From: Steroidobacter gossypii
Lineage (GTDB): Bacteria > Pseudomonadota > Gammaproteobacteria > Steroidobacterales > Steroidobacteraceae
Direction of reading: 5' to 3'
NCBI RefSeq assembly: GCF_016801985.1
Contig: NZ_JAEVLS010000008.1
Location: 248,001 to 312,000, forward strand
DNA: 64,000 nt
Below, piece after piece: positions 8,926 through 16,729 of this stretch (position 1 is its first letter; each line of letters opens with the position of its first letter). Under the pieces are notes generated by a model that searched no databases, was not told where the DNA came from, and was given only the letters and a program-made list of their open reading frames with translations. A program made the position numbers and the translations under genes.

Positions 8926-8985
8926 AAACCACAGACTCGTTGCTGCACGCTGCCGGCACAAGGCCCGGCAGCGTGCATCGCTGGC

Positions 8986-11181
8986 TTAGAAACTCAGAAA
9001 CGCCGTCAGCTGCGCCGTACGCCCCGCACCCGGGACGTAGTGGCCGCCGCCGAACCGATCGACATAATCCTCATCGCTCACGTTCAGTACGTTCAGGCGC
9101 AGCGACACCGTGTCGTTCACGACGTAGCTCGCCATCACATCGACCAGCGTCGTGCCATCGACCACCAGTTCGCCCAAGGTGGCGTTGCGCGAGCGGACCA
9201 TATCGTCGATGTATTGCACGCCCAGGCCCACCGTCAATCCAAACGGCAAGACATAAGTCGTCCACGCATTGGCGGAGACTTCGGGCACCAGCGGCAACTC
9301 CTGTCCATTCTCGAGCGCGTTCGCCGAGAACCGGTACTCGGCGTCGAGGAAGCTCGCGCCTGCGAACACCGACCAGGCGTCGTTGAGCATGCCCGAGGCG
9401 GACAGCTCCAGGCCCTGGATGCGCTGTTCGCCATCGAGGATGAATGGATCGCTGTTGAGATTGCGCGTGCGCAGGTTGGTCTTCTCGGTGCGGAACACGG
9501 CGCCGTTCAACGCCAGGCGACGGTCGAACAGCTCCCACTTCACGCCCGCTTCGATGTTGCTGCTCTCTTCGGGCGGCAGATTGACATTGTTGGCCTGCGT
9601 CGGCGAGCCGCTCAGGCCCGAGCCGGTAGTGCCTGCATCGACAGTGGGATCGAAGCCGGTGCCATAGGCGACATACAGCGTGCCTTCCGCGACCGGCTTG
9701 AAGGTCACCGCGGCCTGATAGGTGAACTCCTCGTCGGAGCGCGACAGATCGTCGGTCACTGCGCCGCTGGCGAAATTGCGTAGCTGATAATCGACATCCA
9801 CGTCGTCGCGCCGCAGACCCGCAGTGACGGCCCATTGCTCGTTGAGCTGAATGGTGTCCACCAGGTACAGGCCGATGTTCTTGATCTCGGTCTCCGAGGG
9901 GTTGCCGGTGTTGGCGGGCATCGGGCCGAGCGGAGCGGCGTTCGGATCGGGATTGAAGAAGTCGGTAATCTGCGGCTGATTGGTGGACTGCGCGCTGTTG
10001 CGGCCGTTGGTCGTTTCGCGCGTGAGTTCCAATCCGGTCACAACAGTATGTTTGATACCGCCGGTGGCGAACTCCAGAGTCACATCGGTGAGATTGGTGA
10101 TGTTCTCGGTTTGCATGTCACGCCGCTGCAGCTGTCGATTTGGCGGACGCGGAGCAGTGATGGCCGAGGAACGCTCGCTGTCCAGATAACGCAGCACGTT
10201 GCGAGCGGTAATCGCGTCGCTGAAATCGTGCTCCAGTTGCAGCGTGCCGCTCTTGGTCTGGATGTCCTCGAAATCGTAGTTCTTCAAGCCGTAGAAGTTG
10301 CTTTGATCGACCGCGGGCGTGGCTTCATAGGCGCCGGTGGGAAACGTGCCGTTATGGGTCGGATCGGCTGCGCCGGTCTGAGTCGTGGAGCCCCAGGGCA
10401 GACCGTAGTCGGGCACGTTGTCTTCCTCGACATAAAGCGCGCTGGCGGTGAAGCGCGTCGCCGTGCCGAGGCCGAGCGCGAACGAAGGCGCGAAGCCCCA
10501 GCGCTGGTTCTCTACGACATCGCGATTGGCCACTTCGGCGTCGTGATACATCGCGTTCAGACGCAACGCCATGCTGTCGCCGAAGCCCAGGTTGATATCG
10601 CCTGTGACCCGTTTGTAATCGTCGCTGCCGAGGCCGAGCGAATAGTCCTGTGCATCGCCCTGGTGCGGAGCCTTGGAGACTTGATTGATCGCGCCGGTGG
10701 TGGCGCTGCGCCCGGCCATCGTGCCGGTCGGTCCCTTGATCACTTCGACCTGTTGCAGATTGAAAGAATCGCGGGTGTAGCTGCCGACATCGCGTACGCC
10801 GTCGACGAACAGGCTGTTGCGCGCGCTGGTGCCGCGCATGGAAAAGTTTTGATCGCCGGGCAGACCGCCGCCGCCTTCGCCGGCCTGGAAGGTGATGCCC
10901 GGCGAATTGCGTAACACGTCGCGCAGCGTGGTGGCCGCGCGCTCGCGAATCACGGCCTGGGGAATCACCTGAATGGTCTGCGGGGTATCGAGCAGCGGTT
11001 GGGAATATTTGGGCGAGGAGGCGACTTCTGTCTTCAGCGTCTCTTCCTCGGCCTTTACCGAGATTTTCGGTAGCTGCTGCGGTTTGCTCTCGGCGGCCTG
11101 CAGCTGCGGAGCTGCGGCCTGTAGCACAGTGAATATGGTGGCCGCGAGCGTAGAGCGGCGCCCGAGTATCGAGTCACGCAT
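8986..11181 (-). CDS. TonB-dependent siderophore receptor, Fiu/PiuA type
   Basis: 731 residues from the ATG at 11181, which begins a signal peptide ending near QLQAAES. The plug domain follows, with TPQTIQVIPQAVI, the FSMRGTSARNSLFVDGVRD block and a possible TonB box shortly after the signal peptide (PKISVKAEEE). The rest is a 22-strand-type barrel ending in the terminal phenylalanine AQLTAFLSF. Such receptors import ferric catecholates across the outer membrane using TonB energy. PiuC lies downstream, and a TonB-like gene is divergent across a Fur-like palindrome, giving a self-contained iron-uptake locus. The precise ligand cannot be inferred. Confidence 0.93.
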   Translation of the reverse strand: MRDSILGRRSTLAATIFTVLQAAAPQLQAAESKPQQLPKISVKAEEETLKTEVASSPKYSQPLLDTPQTIQVIPQAVIRERAATTLRDVLRNSPGITFQAGEGGGGLPGDQNFSMRGTSARNSLFVDGVRDVGSYTRDSFNLQQVEVIKGPTGTMAGRSATTGAINQVSKAPHQGDAQDYSLGLGSDDYKRVTGDINLGFGDSMALRLNAMYHDAEVANRDVVENQRWGFAPSFALGLGTATRFTASALYVEEDNVPDYGLPWGSTTQTGAADPTHNGTFPTGAYEATPAVDQSNFYGLKNYDFEDIQTKSGTLQLEHDFSDAITARNVLRYLDSERSSAITAPRPPNRQLQRRDMQTENITNLTDVTLEFATGGIKHTVVTGLELTRETTNGRNSAQSTNQPQITDFFNPDPNAAPLGPMPANTGNPSETEIKNIGLYLVDTIQLNEQWAVTAGLRRDDVDVDYQLRNFASGAVTDDLSRSDEEFTYQAAVTFKPVAEGTLYVAYGTGFDPTVDAGTTGSGLSGSPTQANNVNLPPEESSNIEAGVKWELFDRRLALNGAVFRTEKTNLRTRNLNSDPFILDGEQRIQGLELSASGMLNDAWSVFAGASFLDAEYRFSANALENGQELPLVPEVSANAWTTYVLPFGLTVGLGVQYIDDMVRSRNATLGELVVDGTTLVDVMASYVVNDTVSLRLNVLNVSDEDYVDRFGGGHYVPGAGRTAQLTAFLSF

Positions 11182-11290
11182 GGCTTGAAGTCTCCCTGGG
11201 CAATTGAGGGGGTTGACTGTTCGGCTGGCGGACACGGCCTCGAGGGTCGGTACTGGCTGGCATCGATTTTTTGGTGGAGCGGACTTTAGG

Positions 11291-11305
11291 TGAGAAGAGT
11301 TCTCA
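11291..11305. promoter_or_regulatory. Putative Fur box between the receptor and the divergent TonB gene
   Basis: A perfect inverted repeat TGAGAA-GAG-TTCTCA lies between the receptor start (11181) and the divergent TonB-like start (11345). Its half-sites resemble the GAGAA/TTCTC form of gammaproteobacterial Fur boxes. Iron repression of both directions would fit the gene content. No binding data; the call rests on symmetry and position. Confidence 0.55.
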
Positions 11306-11344
11306 TTTGCAACCGATCATCTACCGAGGCATCATCGCGCTCGG

Positions 11345-11986
11345 ATGGGTGTTCGAAGGATTGCCGTGTTCGCTGAAGATCGTTCGCGACGACTGTGTGT
11401 TGCTGCCGCCATCGCGGCCGTGCACGTGGCGGGGGTCTATGCCGCACTCAGCTTCGCGCCCCAGTCGCAGCCCGCTGTTGCGCAGGTGCCGCTTGCAGTG
11501 ACGTTTGTTTCTGAGCCGGAACCCACCTCGCAACGACCGCTGCCACAGGTTGCCGTGGTACTGCCGCAACGGATCACGCCGCAACTCGACATGCCGGTGA
11601 TCGATATTCCCAACGATGCCCCGTCCACGCGGGCCATTACAGTTCCGTTACAGCCGCCACCGCCTCCGGTTGCGCAAGCCGAAGACCGAAGCACACCGAA
11701 GTTGGTGTCGACGGTGGAATATGTCCGTGAGCCCGCGCCTCGTTATCCTCCTCAATCGCGACGCCTGCGAGAGCAGGGCGTGGTGGTGTTGAAAGTGATC
11801 ATCGATGAACGGGGCGCGGCCAGCAGCATCGAAATAGAAACGTCCAGCGGCCATGCGCGACTGGACGCCGCCGCGCGAGATGCAGTGTTGCGCGCAGCCT
11901 TCCGCCCCTATCTCGAAGACGGCGCACCCCGGCGCGCGCTGGTGCTGATCCCGATCGAATTCGCATTAAATCGCGGTTCGGCGTAA
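11345..11986 (+). CDS. Energy transducer TonB-family protein
   Basis: 213 residues. A single N-terminal membrane segment (about 17-35) is followed by a periplasmic proline-rich linker with QPPPPP near residue 100. A TonB C-terminal domain begins at YPPQSRRLREQGVVVLKV and ends with the strand VLIPIEFAL. TonB couples the proton-motive force from ExbB/ExbD to outer-membrane receptors. It stands alone here with no ExbB/D partner adjacent, and its placement divergent from a siderophore receptor suggests a dedicated transducer. A second TonB gene with its own ExbBD follows at 12556. Confidence 0.85.
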   Translation: MGVRRIAVFAEDRSRRLCVAAAIAAVHVAGVYAALSFAPQSQPAVAQVPLAVTFVSEPEPTSQRPLPQVAVVLPQRITPQLDMPVIDIPNDAPSTRAITVPLQPPPPPVAQAEDRSTPKLVSTVEYVREPAPRYPPQSRRLREQGVVVLKVIIDERGAASSIEIETSSGHARLDAAARDAVLRAAFRPYLEDGAPRRALVLIPIEFALNRGSA

Positions 11987-12141
11987 CTATTTGCAGCGGC
12001 CGCTGTCACACGCAGTTGGCGTATTCCCCGAGGCACCTTGTTATCGATGGGTTCGTCGATGGGGTTCATCGATCGGGTATCGATCGATAGGTATCGAAAG
12101 CGGGGTTCAGGGTCGAGTGGAACAATCGACTACGGTAATCG

Positions 12142-12170
12142 TTGCCCACTACAAGCGTTCGGACTATAGA
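12142..12170 (+). promoter_or_regulatory. Sigma70-like promoter ahead of the TonB-ExbBD operon
   Basis: TTGCCC at 12142-12147 and TATAGA at 12165-12170 are separated by exactly 17 bases. Transcription would start near 12177, leaving a leader of about 380 bases before the TonB start at 12556. Sequence match only. Confidence 0.4.
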
Positions 12171-12181
12171 TAGGAGTAGGG

Positions 12182-12301
12182 ATGAGCGCGGGCCGCGAGC
12201 TCATGCACGACAGTGCTGCACGCCAGCGGTTCACGGCACATCCATGGTGCGCAAGGGGATTTGAAGCGCGTTTCTTATCAGCAAAGTTACTTTACAGGTA
12301 G
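12182..12301 (+). CDS. Possible 39-residue leader or small protein
   Basis: ATG at 12182 is preceded by AGGAG at 12172-12176 with a 5-base spacing, and the frame stays open for 39 codons to a TAG at 12299-12301. The product is basic, with two cysteine-free halves around an HPWCARGF stretch, and has no recognised domain or membrane segment. It lies in the long leader of the TonB operon. The nearby promoter would start the transcript within or just before the AGGAG, which weakens the ribosome-site argument. Could be a leader peptide, a small protein or chance. Confidence 0.18.
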   Translation: MSAGRELMHDSAARQRFTAHPWCARGFEARFLSAKLLYR

Positions 12302-12555
12302 GTAGATTCTGTTTCGGAGTGCTTGCCTTCCTCGCAGAAACTTTATACCTTGCGCGGCGTTTCTGCGGTCTGTAGGACAGCGCGTCAATACGGAATTTAC
12401 GGACTTATTAGGTATTGCCGCGCGCGTGAAGGCCGGGAGAAACGGGGGTTCGTATGCCGACGAGCATACGCATCGAACGACCACTAACGGTTGCGCACTA
12501 ACTATGCGGGGCCCGAGCAAAGGTCCCGTGTCCATTTTTTGTTGAGCTGCAAAGC

Positions 12556-13197
12556 ATGCCCTACGCACCAGCCACGGACAGTTCGTTTTTCACCCGCCGC
12601 GGTCTCGTTCTCGCGATCATTATTGGATTGCATGTCGGGATGTTCTGGCTGCTGAATTCCGGGCTGTCCCACCAGATCATCGACGTCGTGCTCGGGCCCA
12701 TCGAGACCCGCATGATCGAGGAGGCTCCCAAGCAGGAAGAGCCGCCGCCGCCGCCGCCGCCCAAGATCGAAACCCCGCCGCCGTTCGTGCCGCCGCCGGA
12801 AATCGCCATCGAGATCCCGGCCGACGCGCCACCGACCAAGGCGATTCAGCAGACGACCACCGTCAAGCCGACCGCGCCGCCGCCGCCGGTGGCCGCGCCC
12901 GCGCCGGTACAGCGCACGGCGCCGCGTTCGGACTCGCGCCGTCCGCTGACCCAGCCTGAATATCCGCCTTCATCGCGTCGTGCTGGCGAAGCAGGCACGG
13001 TCATCCTCGAAGTGTATGTGCTCGAGAACGGCCGCGTCGGCGAAGCCCGCGTGAAGCAGTCGAGTGGCTTCCCCCGCCTGGACGAAGCGGCGGTACGCGA
13101 GGTGAAGCGTTCATGGCGCCTGGTCCCAGGCACCGAGAACGGCAAACCGGTTCCGATGTGGGGGCAGTTCGCCGTCACATTCAAACTCACGGACTGA
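12556..13197 (+). CDS. tonB: Energy transducer TonB
   Basis: 213 residues. The N-terminal anchor (about 16-34, GLVLAIIIGLHVGMFWLL) is followed by a strongly Pro/Glu/Lys-rich linker including seven consecutive prolines, then a TonB C-terminal domain starting at YPPSSRRAGEAGTVILEV and ending in FAVTFKL. It transmits proton-motive energy from ExbB/ExbD to outer-membrane transporters. It is the first gene of a tonB-exbB-exbD-exbD cluster with a TPR gene behind it. A GC-rich hairpin (13221-13241) without a T-tract separates it from exbB. Confidence 0.92.
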   Translation: MPYAPATDSSFFTRRGLVLAIIIGLHVGMFWLLNSGLSHQIIDVVLGPIETRMIEEAPKQEEPPPPPPPKIETPPPFVPPPEIAIEIPADAPPTKAIQQTTTVKPTAPPPPVAAPAPVQRTAPRSDSRRPLTQPEYPPSSRRAGEAGTVILEVYVLENGRVGEARVKQSSGFPRLDEAAVREVKRSWRLVPGTENGKPVPMWGQFAVTFKLTD

Positions 13198-13220
13198 GGC
13201 GCGCACATTTCGCGTGACGA

Positions 13221-13241
13221 CGGGCCCGACAGGCGGGCCCG
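13221..13241 (+). other. GC-rich stem-loop between tonB and exbB
   Basis: Self-complementary arms CGGGCCCG at 13221-13228 and 13234-13241 flank a 5-base loop. No T-run follows, so it is not a normal intrinsic terminator; it may instead block 3' exonucleases and set the relative tonB and exbB mRNA levels. Confidence 0.5.
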
Positions 13242-13307
13242 TGACGGCAGATAGAACTCCACCCACTGACCTAAGGTCATAGTTTTACTTGTAGAGGACA
13301 TCGTTCC

Positions 13308-14072
13308 ATGGCAGCTCCAGCTCCAAACACCGAAAACGTCGAAAACCCCTTCGGCCTGCAAGCACTGTGGGAGCAGGGCGGCGTGGTCGCGCACGGCACG
13401 TTGATCATCATGGTCATCATGTCGCTGGCATCCTGGTACATCATTCTCACCAAGGCGTGGGACCAGCGCCGCCTGTTCAAGCAGTACAAGGAAGTCGAGA
13501 AGGGCTTCTGGACCGCCGGCAACCTGCGTGACGGCGCTTCCAAGCTCACCGGCAAGGACAATGCGTTCCGCATGATGGTGGAAGACGGCCTGCGCGCCGC
13601 CCAGCATCACGAGGGCCGTCTGACCGACCAGATCCCGCTGCACGAGTGGATCACCGCGTCGCTGTTCCGCACCGTCGACTCCATCAGCAAGCGTCTGAAC
13701 AGCGGCCTGTCGATCCTCGCCACCACCGGCTCGACCGCTCCCTTCGTCGGTCTGTTCGGTACGGTGTGGGGCATCTACAACGCGCTGATCCAGATCTCCC
13801 TCGCCGGCCAGGCCTCGCTCGACAAGACCGCCGGCCCGATCGGTGAAGCGTTGATCATGACCGCCATCGGTCTGTTCGTCGCCGTGCCGGCCGTGTGGGG
13901 CTACAACTGGCTGCTCGGTCGCAACAAGGACATCATCGAGAAGCTGCGTTACTTCGCCTCGGACCTGCACGCCTACCTGGTGAGCGGCGCCCGCGTCGAA
14001 AGCGGCCCGCTGCCGACCGCGGCCAGCCGTACTCCGGCCGCCGCTCCTGCCGCCGCGGTCACCCGCAAGTAA
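13308..14072 (+). CDS. exbB: Biopolymer transport protein ExbB (MotA/TolQ/ExbB proton channel)
   Basis: 254 residues. An N-terminal membrane helix (about 26-45, GTLIIMVIMSLASWYIIL) is followed by a cytoplasmic domain. Two further helices carry the family signature: ILATTGSTAPFVGLFGTVWGI and the later GEALIMTAIGLFVAVPAVWGYNWL. ExbB pentamers surround ExbD and form the proton-conducting motor that energises TonB. It is preceded by a GC hairpin and followed by a terminator-like hairpin before exbD, so its mRNA may be made in excess of the downstream genes, matching the ExbB:ExbD ratio known for this motor. Confidence 0.95.
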   Translation: MAAPAPNTENVENPFGLQALWEQGGVVAHGTLIIMVIMSLASWYIILTKAWDQRRLFKQYKEVEKGFWTAGNLRDGASKLTGKDNAFRMMVEDGLRAAQHHEGRLTDQIPLHEWITASLFRTVDSISKRLNSGLSILATTGSTAPFVGLFGTVWGIYNALIQISLAGQASLDKTAGPIGEALIMTAIGLFVAVPAVWGYNWLLGRNKDIIEKLRYFASDLHAYLVSGARVESGPLPTAASRTPAAAPAAAVTRK

Positions 14073-14079
14073 TGTGAAC

Positions 14080-14117
14080 GGCCCCGGTCGCCCGATTCCG
14101 CGGCCGGGGCCTTTCTC
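14080..14117 (+). terminator. Terminator-like hairpin between exbB and exbD
   Basis: GGCCCCGG (14080-14087) pairs with CCGGGGCC (14104-14111) and is followed directly by TTTCTCT. It lies between exbB and the first exbD of the same operon, so it is more likely a partial terminator than an operon end. Confidence 0.6.
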
Positions 14118-14134
14118 TCATCGGAGCCCGCGCA

Positions 14135-14587
14135 ATGAGTTCATATGAAGGCATGTATGCTCCGCCTGCTTCGGAAGACGAAGACAAGGCCATGTCCGAG
14201 ATCAACACGACGCCCCTGGTGGACGTCATGTTGGTGCTGCTGATCGTGTTCATGATCACCATCCCGGTGATCACGCACACCGTCCCGGTCGAGTTGCCCA
14301 AGGTGCGTAACGAGGCAACCAAGACCGCCCCGGAGAACATCAACATCTCCATCAACAAGGACGGGCAGATCTACTGGAACCAGTCCCTGATTCCGGATAC
14401 CACCGCGCTGCTGGAGCGTCTGAAGTCCTCCGCCGTGCTGAAGCCGCAGCCCGAGGTGCACGTTCGCGCCGACCAGGCCACTCGCTACGAGTACGTCGGT
14501 CGCGTGATTCTCACCGCGCAGCGCGCCGGCATTCAGAAGGTCGGGTTCATCACCGAACCTGGCGCCGCGGCTCCCCAGCGTTTCTGA
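14135..14587 (+). CDS. exbD: Biopolymer transport protein ExbD (first copy)
   Basis: 150 residues: a short cytoplasmic tail, one membrane helix, then a periplasmic domain. The membrane signature INTTPLVDVMLVLLIVFMI contains the essential protonatable Asp in TPLVD. ExbD works inside the ExbB pentamer and contacts TonB. A second exbD paralogue starts 28 bases after its stop. The two copies differ through most of the periplasmic domain but share the membrane motif, suggesting a specialised or heteromeric motor. Confidence 0.94.
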   Translation: MSSYEGMYAPPASEDEDKAMSEINTTPLVDVMLVLLIVFMITIPVITHTVPVELPKVRNEATKTAPENINISINKDGQIYWNQSLIPDTTALLERLKSSAVLKPQPEVHVRADQATRYEYVGRVILTAQRAGIQKVGFITEPGAAAPQRF

Positions 14588-14615
14588 CCGCCCCTGGATA
14601 GAAGAGGTATTTGCC

Positions 14616-15044
14616 ATGGCAATGAGTGTAGGCGGCGGCGGTGCAGACGAACCCATGATGGACATCAACACGACGCCGTTGATCGACGTCATGCTGGTGC
14701 TGCTCATCATGTTCATCATCACCCTGCCCGTGATGACCCACGCGGTGAAGCTGGACATGCCGCGAACCAACACGCAGCCCCAGAACAACGAGGTGCAGAT
14801 CGAGCCGATCCGCATCGACATCGACTGGGACGGCAGCGTGATCTGGAACGGCAACCTGGTGCAGCTGGATCAGCTGGAAAGCTACTTCCGCACCGAAGCG
14901 GCCCGTAACCCGCAGCCCGAGCTGCACGTGCGTCCGGAGCGACGTGCGAACTACGATACGGTCGCCAAGGTGCTGGCTCTGGCCCAGCGCAACGGCATGC
15001 AGCGCATCGGCTTCGTCGGCAACGAACAATTCATGGGCGAATAA
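14616..15044 (+). CDS. exbD2: Biopolymer transport protein ExbD (second copy)
   Basis: 142 residues with a Gly-rich N-terminus and the same membrane signature (INTTPLIDVMLVLLIMFII, essential Asp in TPLID), followed by an ExbD periplasmic domain ending in ALAQRNGMQRIGFVGNE. It is clearly a paralogue of the preceding gene rather than a duplication artefact, because the periplasmic portions are diverged. Tandem exbD genes behind tonB-exbB are known from Xanthomonas-type systems, where the second one is needed only for particular substrates. Transcription probably continues to the hairpin at 15121. Confidence 0.93.
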   Translation: MAMSVGGGGADEPMMDINTTPLIDVMLVLLIMFIITLPVMTHAVKLDMPRTNTQPQNNEVQIEPIRIDIDWDGSVIWNGNLVQLDQLESYFRTEAARNPQPELHVRPERRANYDTVAKVLALAQRNGMQRIGFVGNEQFMGE

Positions 15045-15120
15045 TCCGTGTTCAGTCGGGATTCATCCTGGGGGTGGATCCGGACGCGCGGATGCCGTCG
15101 AACGTAAGTGGACCCACGGG

Positions 15121-15158
15121 GGCGGCGGGATTGAAACAATTCCCGCCGCCGACCGTTT
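15121..15158 (+). terminator. Hairpin after the second exbD
   Basis: GGCGGCGGGA (15121-15130) pairs with TCCCGCCGCC (15141-15150) with a short loop; GACCGTTTGT follows, a weak T-tract. It may end or attenuate transcription before the TPR gene, which lies 150 bases further on. The remaining spacer to 15300 shows no gene. Confidence 0.45.
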
Positions 15159-15300
15159 GTAAGTCAGCGACTCACACCAGCTCTAACGGTTCAGGTAGCC
15201 TACCGAAGGGGTGGCGCCAGCGAATTTATGATCGCCTCGGCGGTCATACGTAAAGTGAATGTGGTTGATTCGCGCCCTTTGTAATAGATCGGGAAACCAT

Positions 15301-16560
15301 ATGACTCGAGTACGTAGTATTGCCGTCGCGATTTCTCTCGCCTTGGGGGCTATGGTTCCCGCGGTGACTCTGCTAGCCCCCGCGGCGCAGGCCGCCGAGG
15401 AAAAGCAGCAGAACAAGATCACCACCAAGGCCGTCGCCGTTCCGCTCAAGGCCGCTCAGGAGGCCATGCAGAAGAAGCAGTGGGACACGGCCCTCTCCGA
15501 GATCAAGAAGGCCGCCGCGGTCGACAAGAAGACCCCGTTCGAGGCCTACCAGATCGACGAATTCCTGGGCTTCGTGCTGATCCAGCAGAAGAAGTTCGGT
15601 GAAGCCGCGCCGGTGTTCGAGCGCATGCTGAATTCCGGGCTGATGCCTGCCGATCAGGTCGACGAGCGCACCAAGACGGTGGCGCAGCTGTACTTCCAGG
15701 TGAAGGACTACAACAAGGCCGCCCAATGGGCCAAGAAGTGGCTGGAGAAGCATCCGAACACCGAAGACATGGGCATCCTGCTCGGCCAGTCGCAGTACCT
15801 GTTGAACGACTTCAAGGGCGCCGCGGCGACCATGAGCACGGTCATTAACAACGCCGAGAAGGCCGGCCGCAAGCCCGACGAGAACTGGATCCAGATCGTC
15901 ATGAGCTCGCACTTCAAGCTCGACAACAAGGACGGCATCGGCGAGGCGCTCAAGAAGATGGTCCGCTACTACCCGAAGGAGGAGTACTGGGACAATCTGC
16001 TCGACATCTATCGTCGTAAGGCGCAGGGCGACCGCATGACCCTGGGCTACTACCGCCTGATGAACGATGTGGGCGTGCTCAAGGAGAAGGGCGACGTGGT
16101 CGAGATGGCGCAGCTGGCGATGGACGCCGGCGTGCCGGGCGAAGCTCAGACCGTGGTGCAGAAGGGCATGGACTCGGGCACGCTCAAGAGCGCCGACAAG
16201 ACCGAGCAGGGTCGTTACGATCGCCTGCTGGCCGGTGCCAAGAAGCAGTCCGACGTGGACAAGGCCGAGCTCGCCTCGCTGGCCGCCTCGGCGGAGAAGT
16301 CCACCTCCGGTCAGCCGCTGGTCGCTCTCGGCCAGGCTTACTTGAGCTACGGCGAAATCGACAAGGCCATCGCGGCTCTGCAGAAGGGCATCGGCATGCC
16401 CGGCGTCACCGACATCGACGAGGCGCAGATCAGCCTCGGCATCGCCTACCTGAAGAAGGGTCAGAAAGAGCAGGCCCGCCAGGCGTTCAACGCCGTGAAG
16501 GATGGCTCGAAGTGGAACGATCTGGCCGACCTGTGGGTGATCCGCACCCAATCCGCCTGA
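15301..16560 (+). CDS. Secreted tetratricopeptide-repeat protein linked to the TonB system
   Basis: 419 residues from the ATG at 15301, which starts a signal peptide (MTRVRSIAVAISLALG... ending PAAQAAEE). The longer frame adds 14 residues and would bury that signal. The mature protein is lysine-rich and built of TPR-like helical pairs, for example AAQEAMQKKQWDTALSEIKK near the N-terminus and ALGQAYLSYGEIDKAIAALQ and ISLGIAYLKKGQKEQARQAF near the C-terminus. It is predicted periplasmic. TPR proteins accompany some TonB-ExbB-ExbD clusters (TtpC-like proteins in vibrios are an analogy, not a match). A scaffold role for the motor is inference. Confidence 0.85.
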   Translation: MTRVRSIAVAISLALGAMVPAVTLLAPAAQAAEEKQQNKITTKAVAVPLKAAQEAMQKKQWDTALSEIKKAAAVDKKTPFEAYQIDEFLGFVLIQQKKFGEAAPVFERMLNSGLMPADQVDERTKTVAQLYFQVKDYNKAAQWAKKWLEKHPNTEDMGILLGQSQYLLNDFKGAAATMSTVINNAEKAGRKPDENWIQIVMSSHFKLDNKDGIGEALKKMVRYYPKEEYWDNLLDIYRRKAQGDRMTLGYYRLMNDVGVLKEKGDVVEMAQLAMDAGVPGEAQTVVQKGMDSGTLKSADKTEQGRYDRLLAGAKKQSDVDKAELASLAASAEKSTSGQPLVALGQAYLSYGEIDKAIAALQKGIGMPGVTDIDEAQISLGIAYLKKGQKEQARQAFNAVKDGSKWNDLADLWVIRTQSA

Positions 16561-16581
16561 TCGGCACTGTCGAGGTAATGC

Positions 16582-16618
16582 GAAACAGCCCGGCCCAGCG
16601 CCGGGCTGTTTCATTTTG
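16582..16618 (+). terminator. Intrinsic terminator of the TonB-ExbBD-TPR operon
   Basis: A perfect 13-bp stem, GAAACAGCCCGGC (16582-16594) with its complement (16600-16612), has a 5-base loop and is followed by ATTTTGG. A clear Rho-independent terminator. Confidence 0.9.
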
Positions 16619-16729
16619 GCCCCCGCTTCCGTGCGGGCGGACCAATTCCGCTAGAATGGCCGCCTTGGTTGCCGCTTCGGTCGCCCCCATTCAGGGCCGG
16701 TAGCGAGCCCTAACTGCGAGCCCCCCAGC

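Larger units (their letters stand above)
11987..12555. other. 569-bp spacer before the TonB-ExbBD operon
   Basis: No long reading frame is convincing here. It holds a cluster of ATCGAT-type motifs at 12042-12096, a sigma70-like promoter at 12142-12170, a possible 39-codon ORF at 12182-12301 and an inverted repeat CGTATGC...GCATACG at 12451-12470. Such a long, structured spacer before an operon could be a regulatory leader or encode a small RNA. Confidence 0.5.

Noticed and set aside
15373-16614. A 413-codon minus-strand frame inside the TPR gene
   Set aside because: It is an antisense shadow of the strongly biased plus-strand TPR gene, which has a signal peptide, repeats and a terminator; the minus frame has no recognisable protein.
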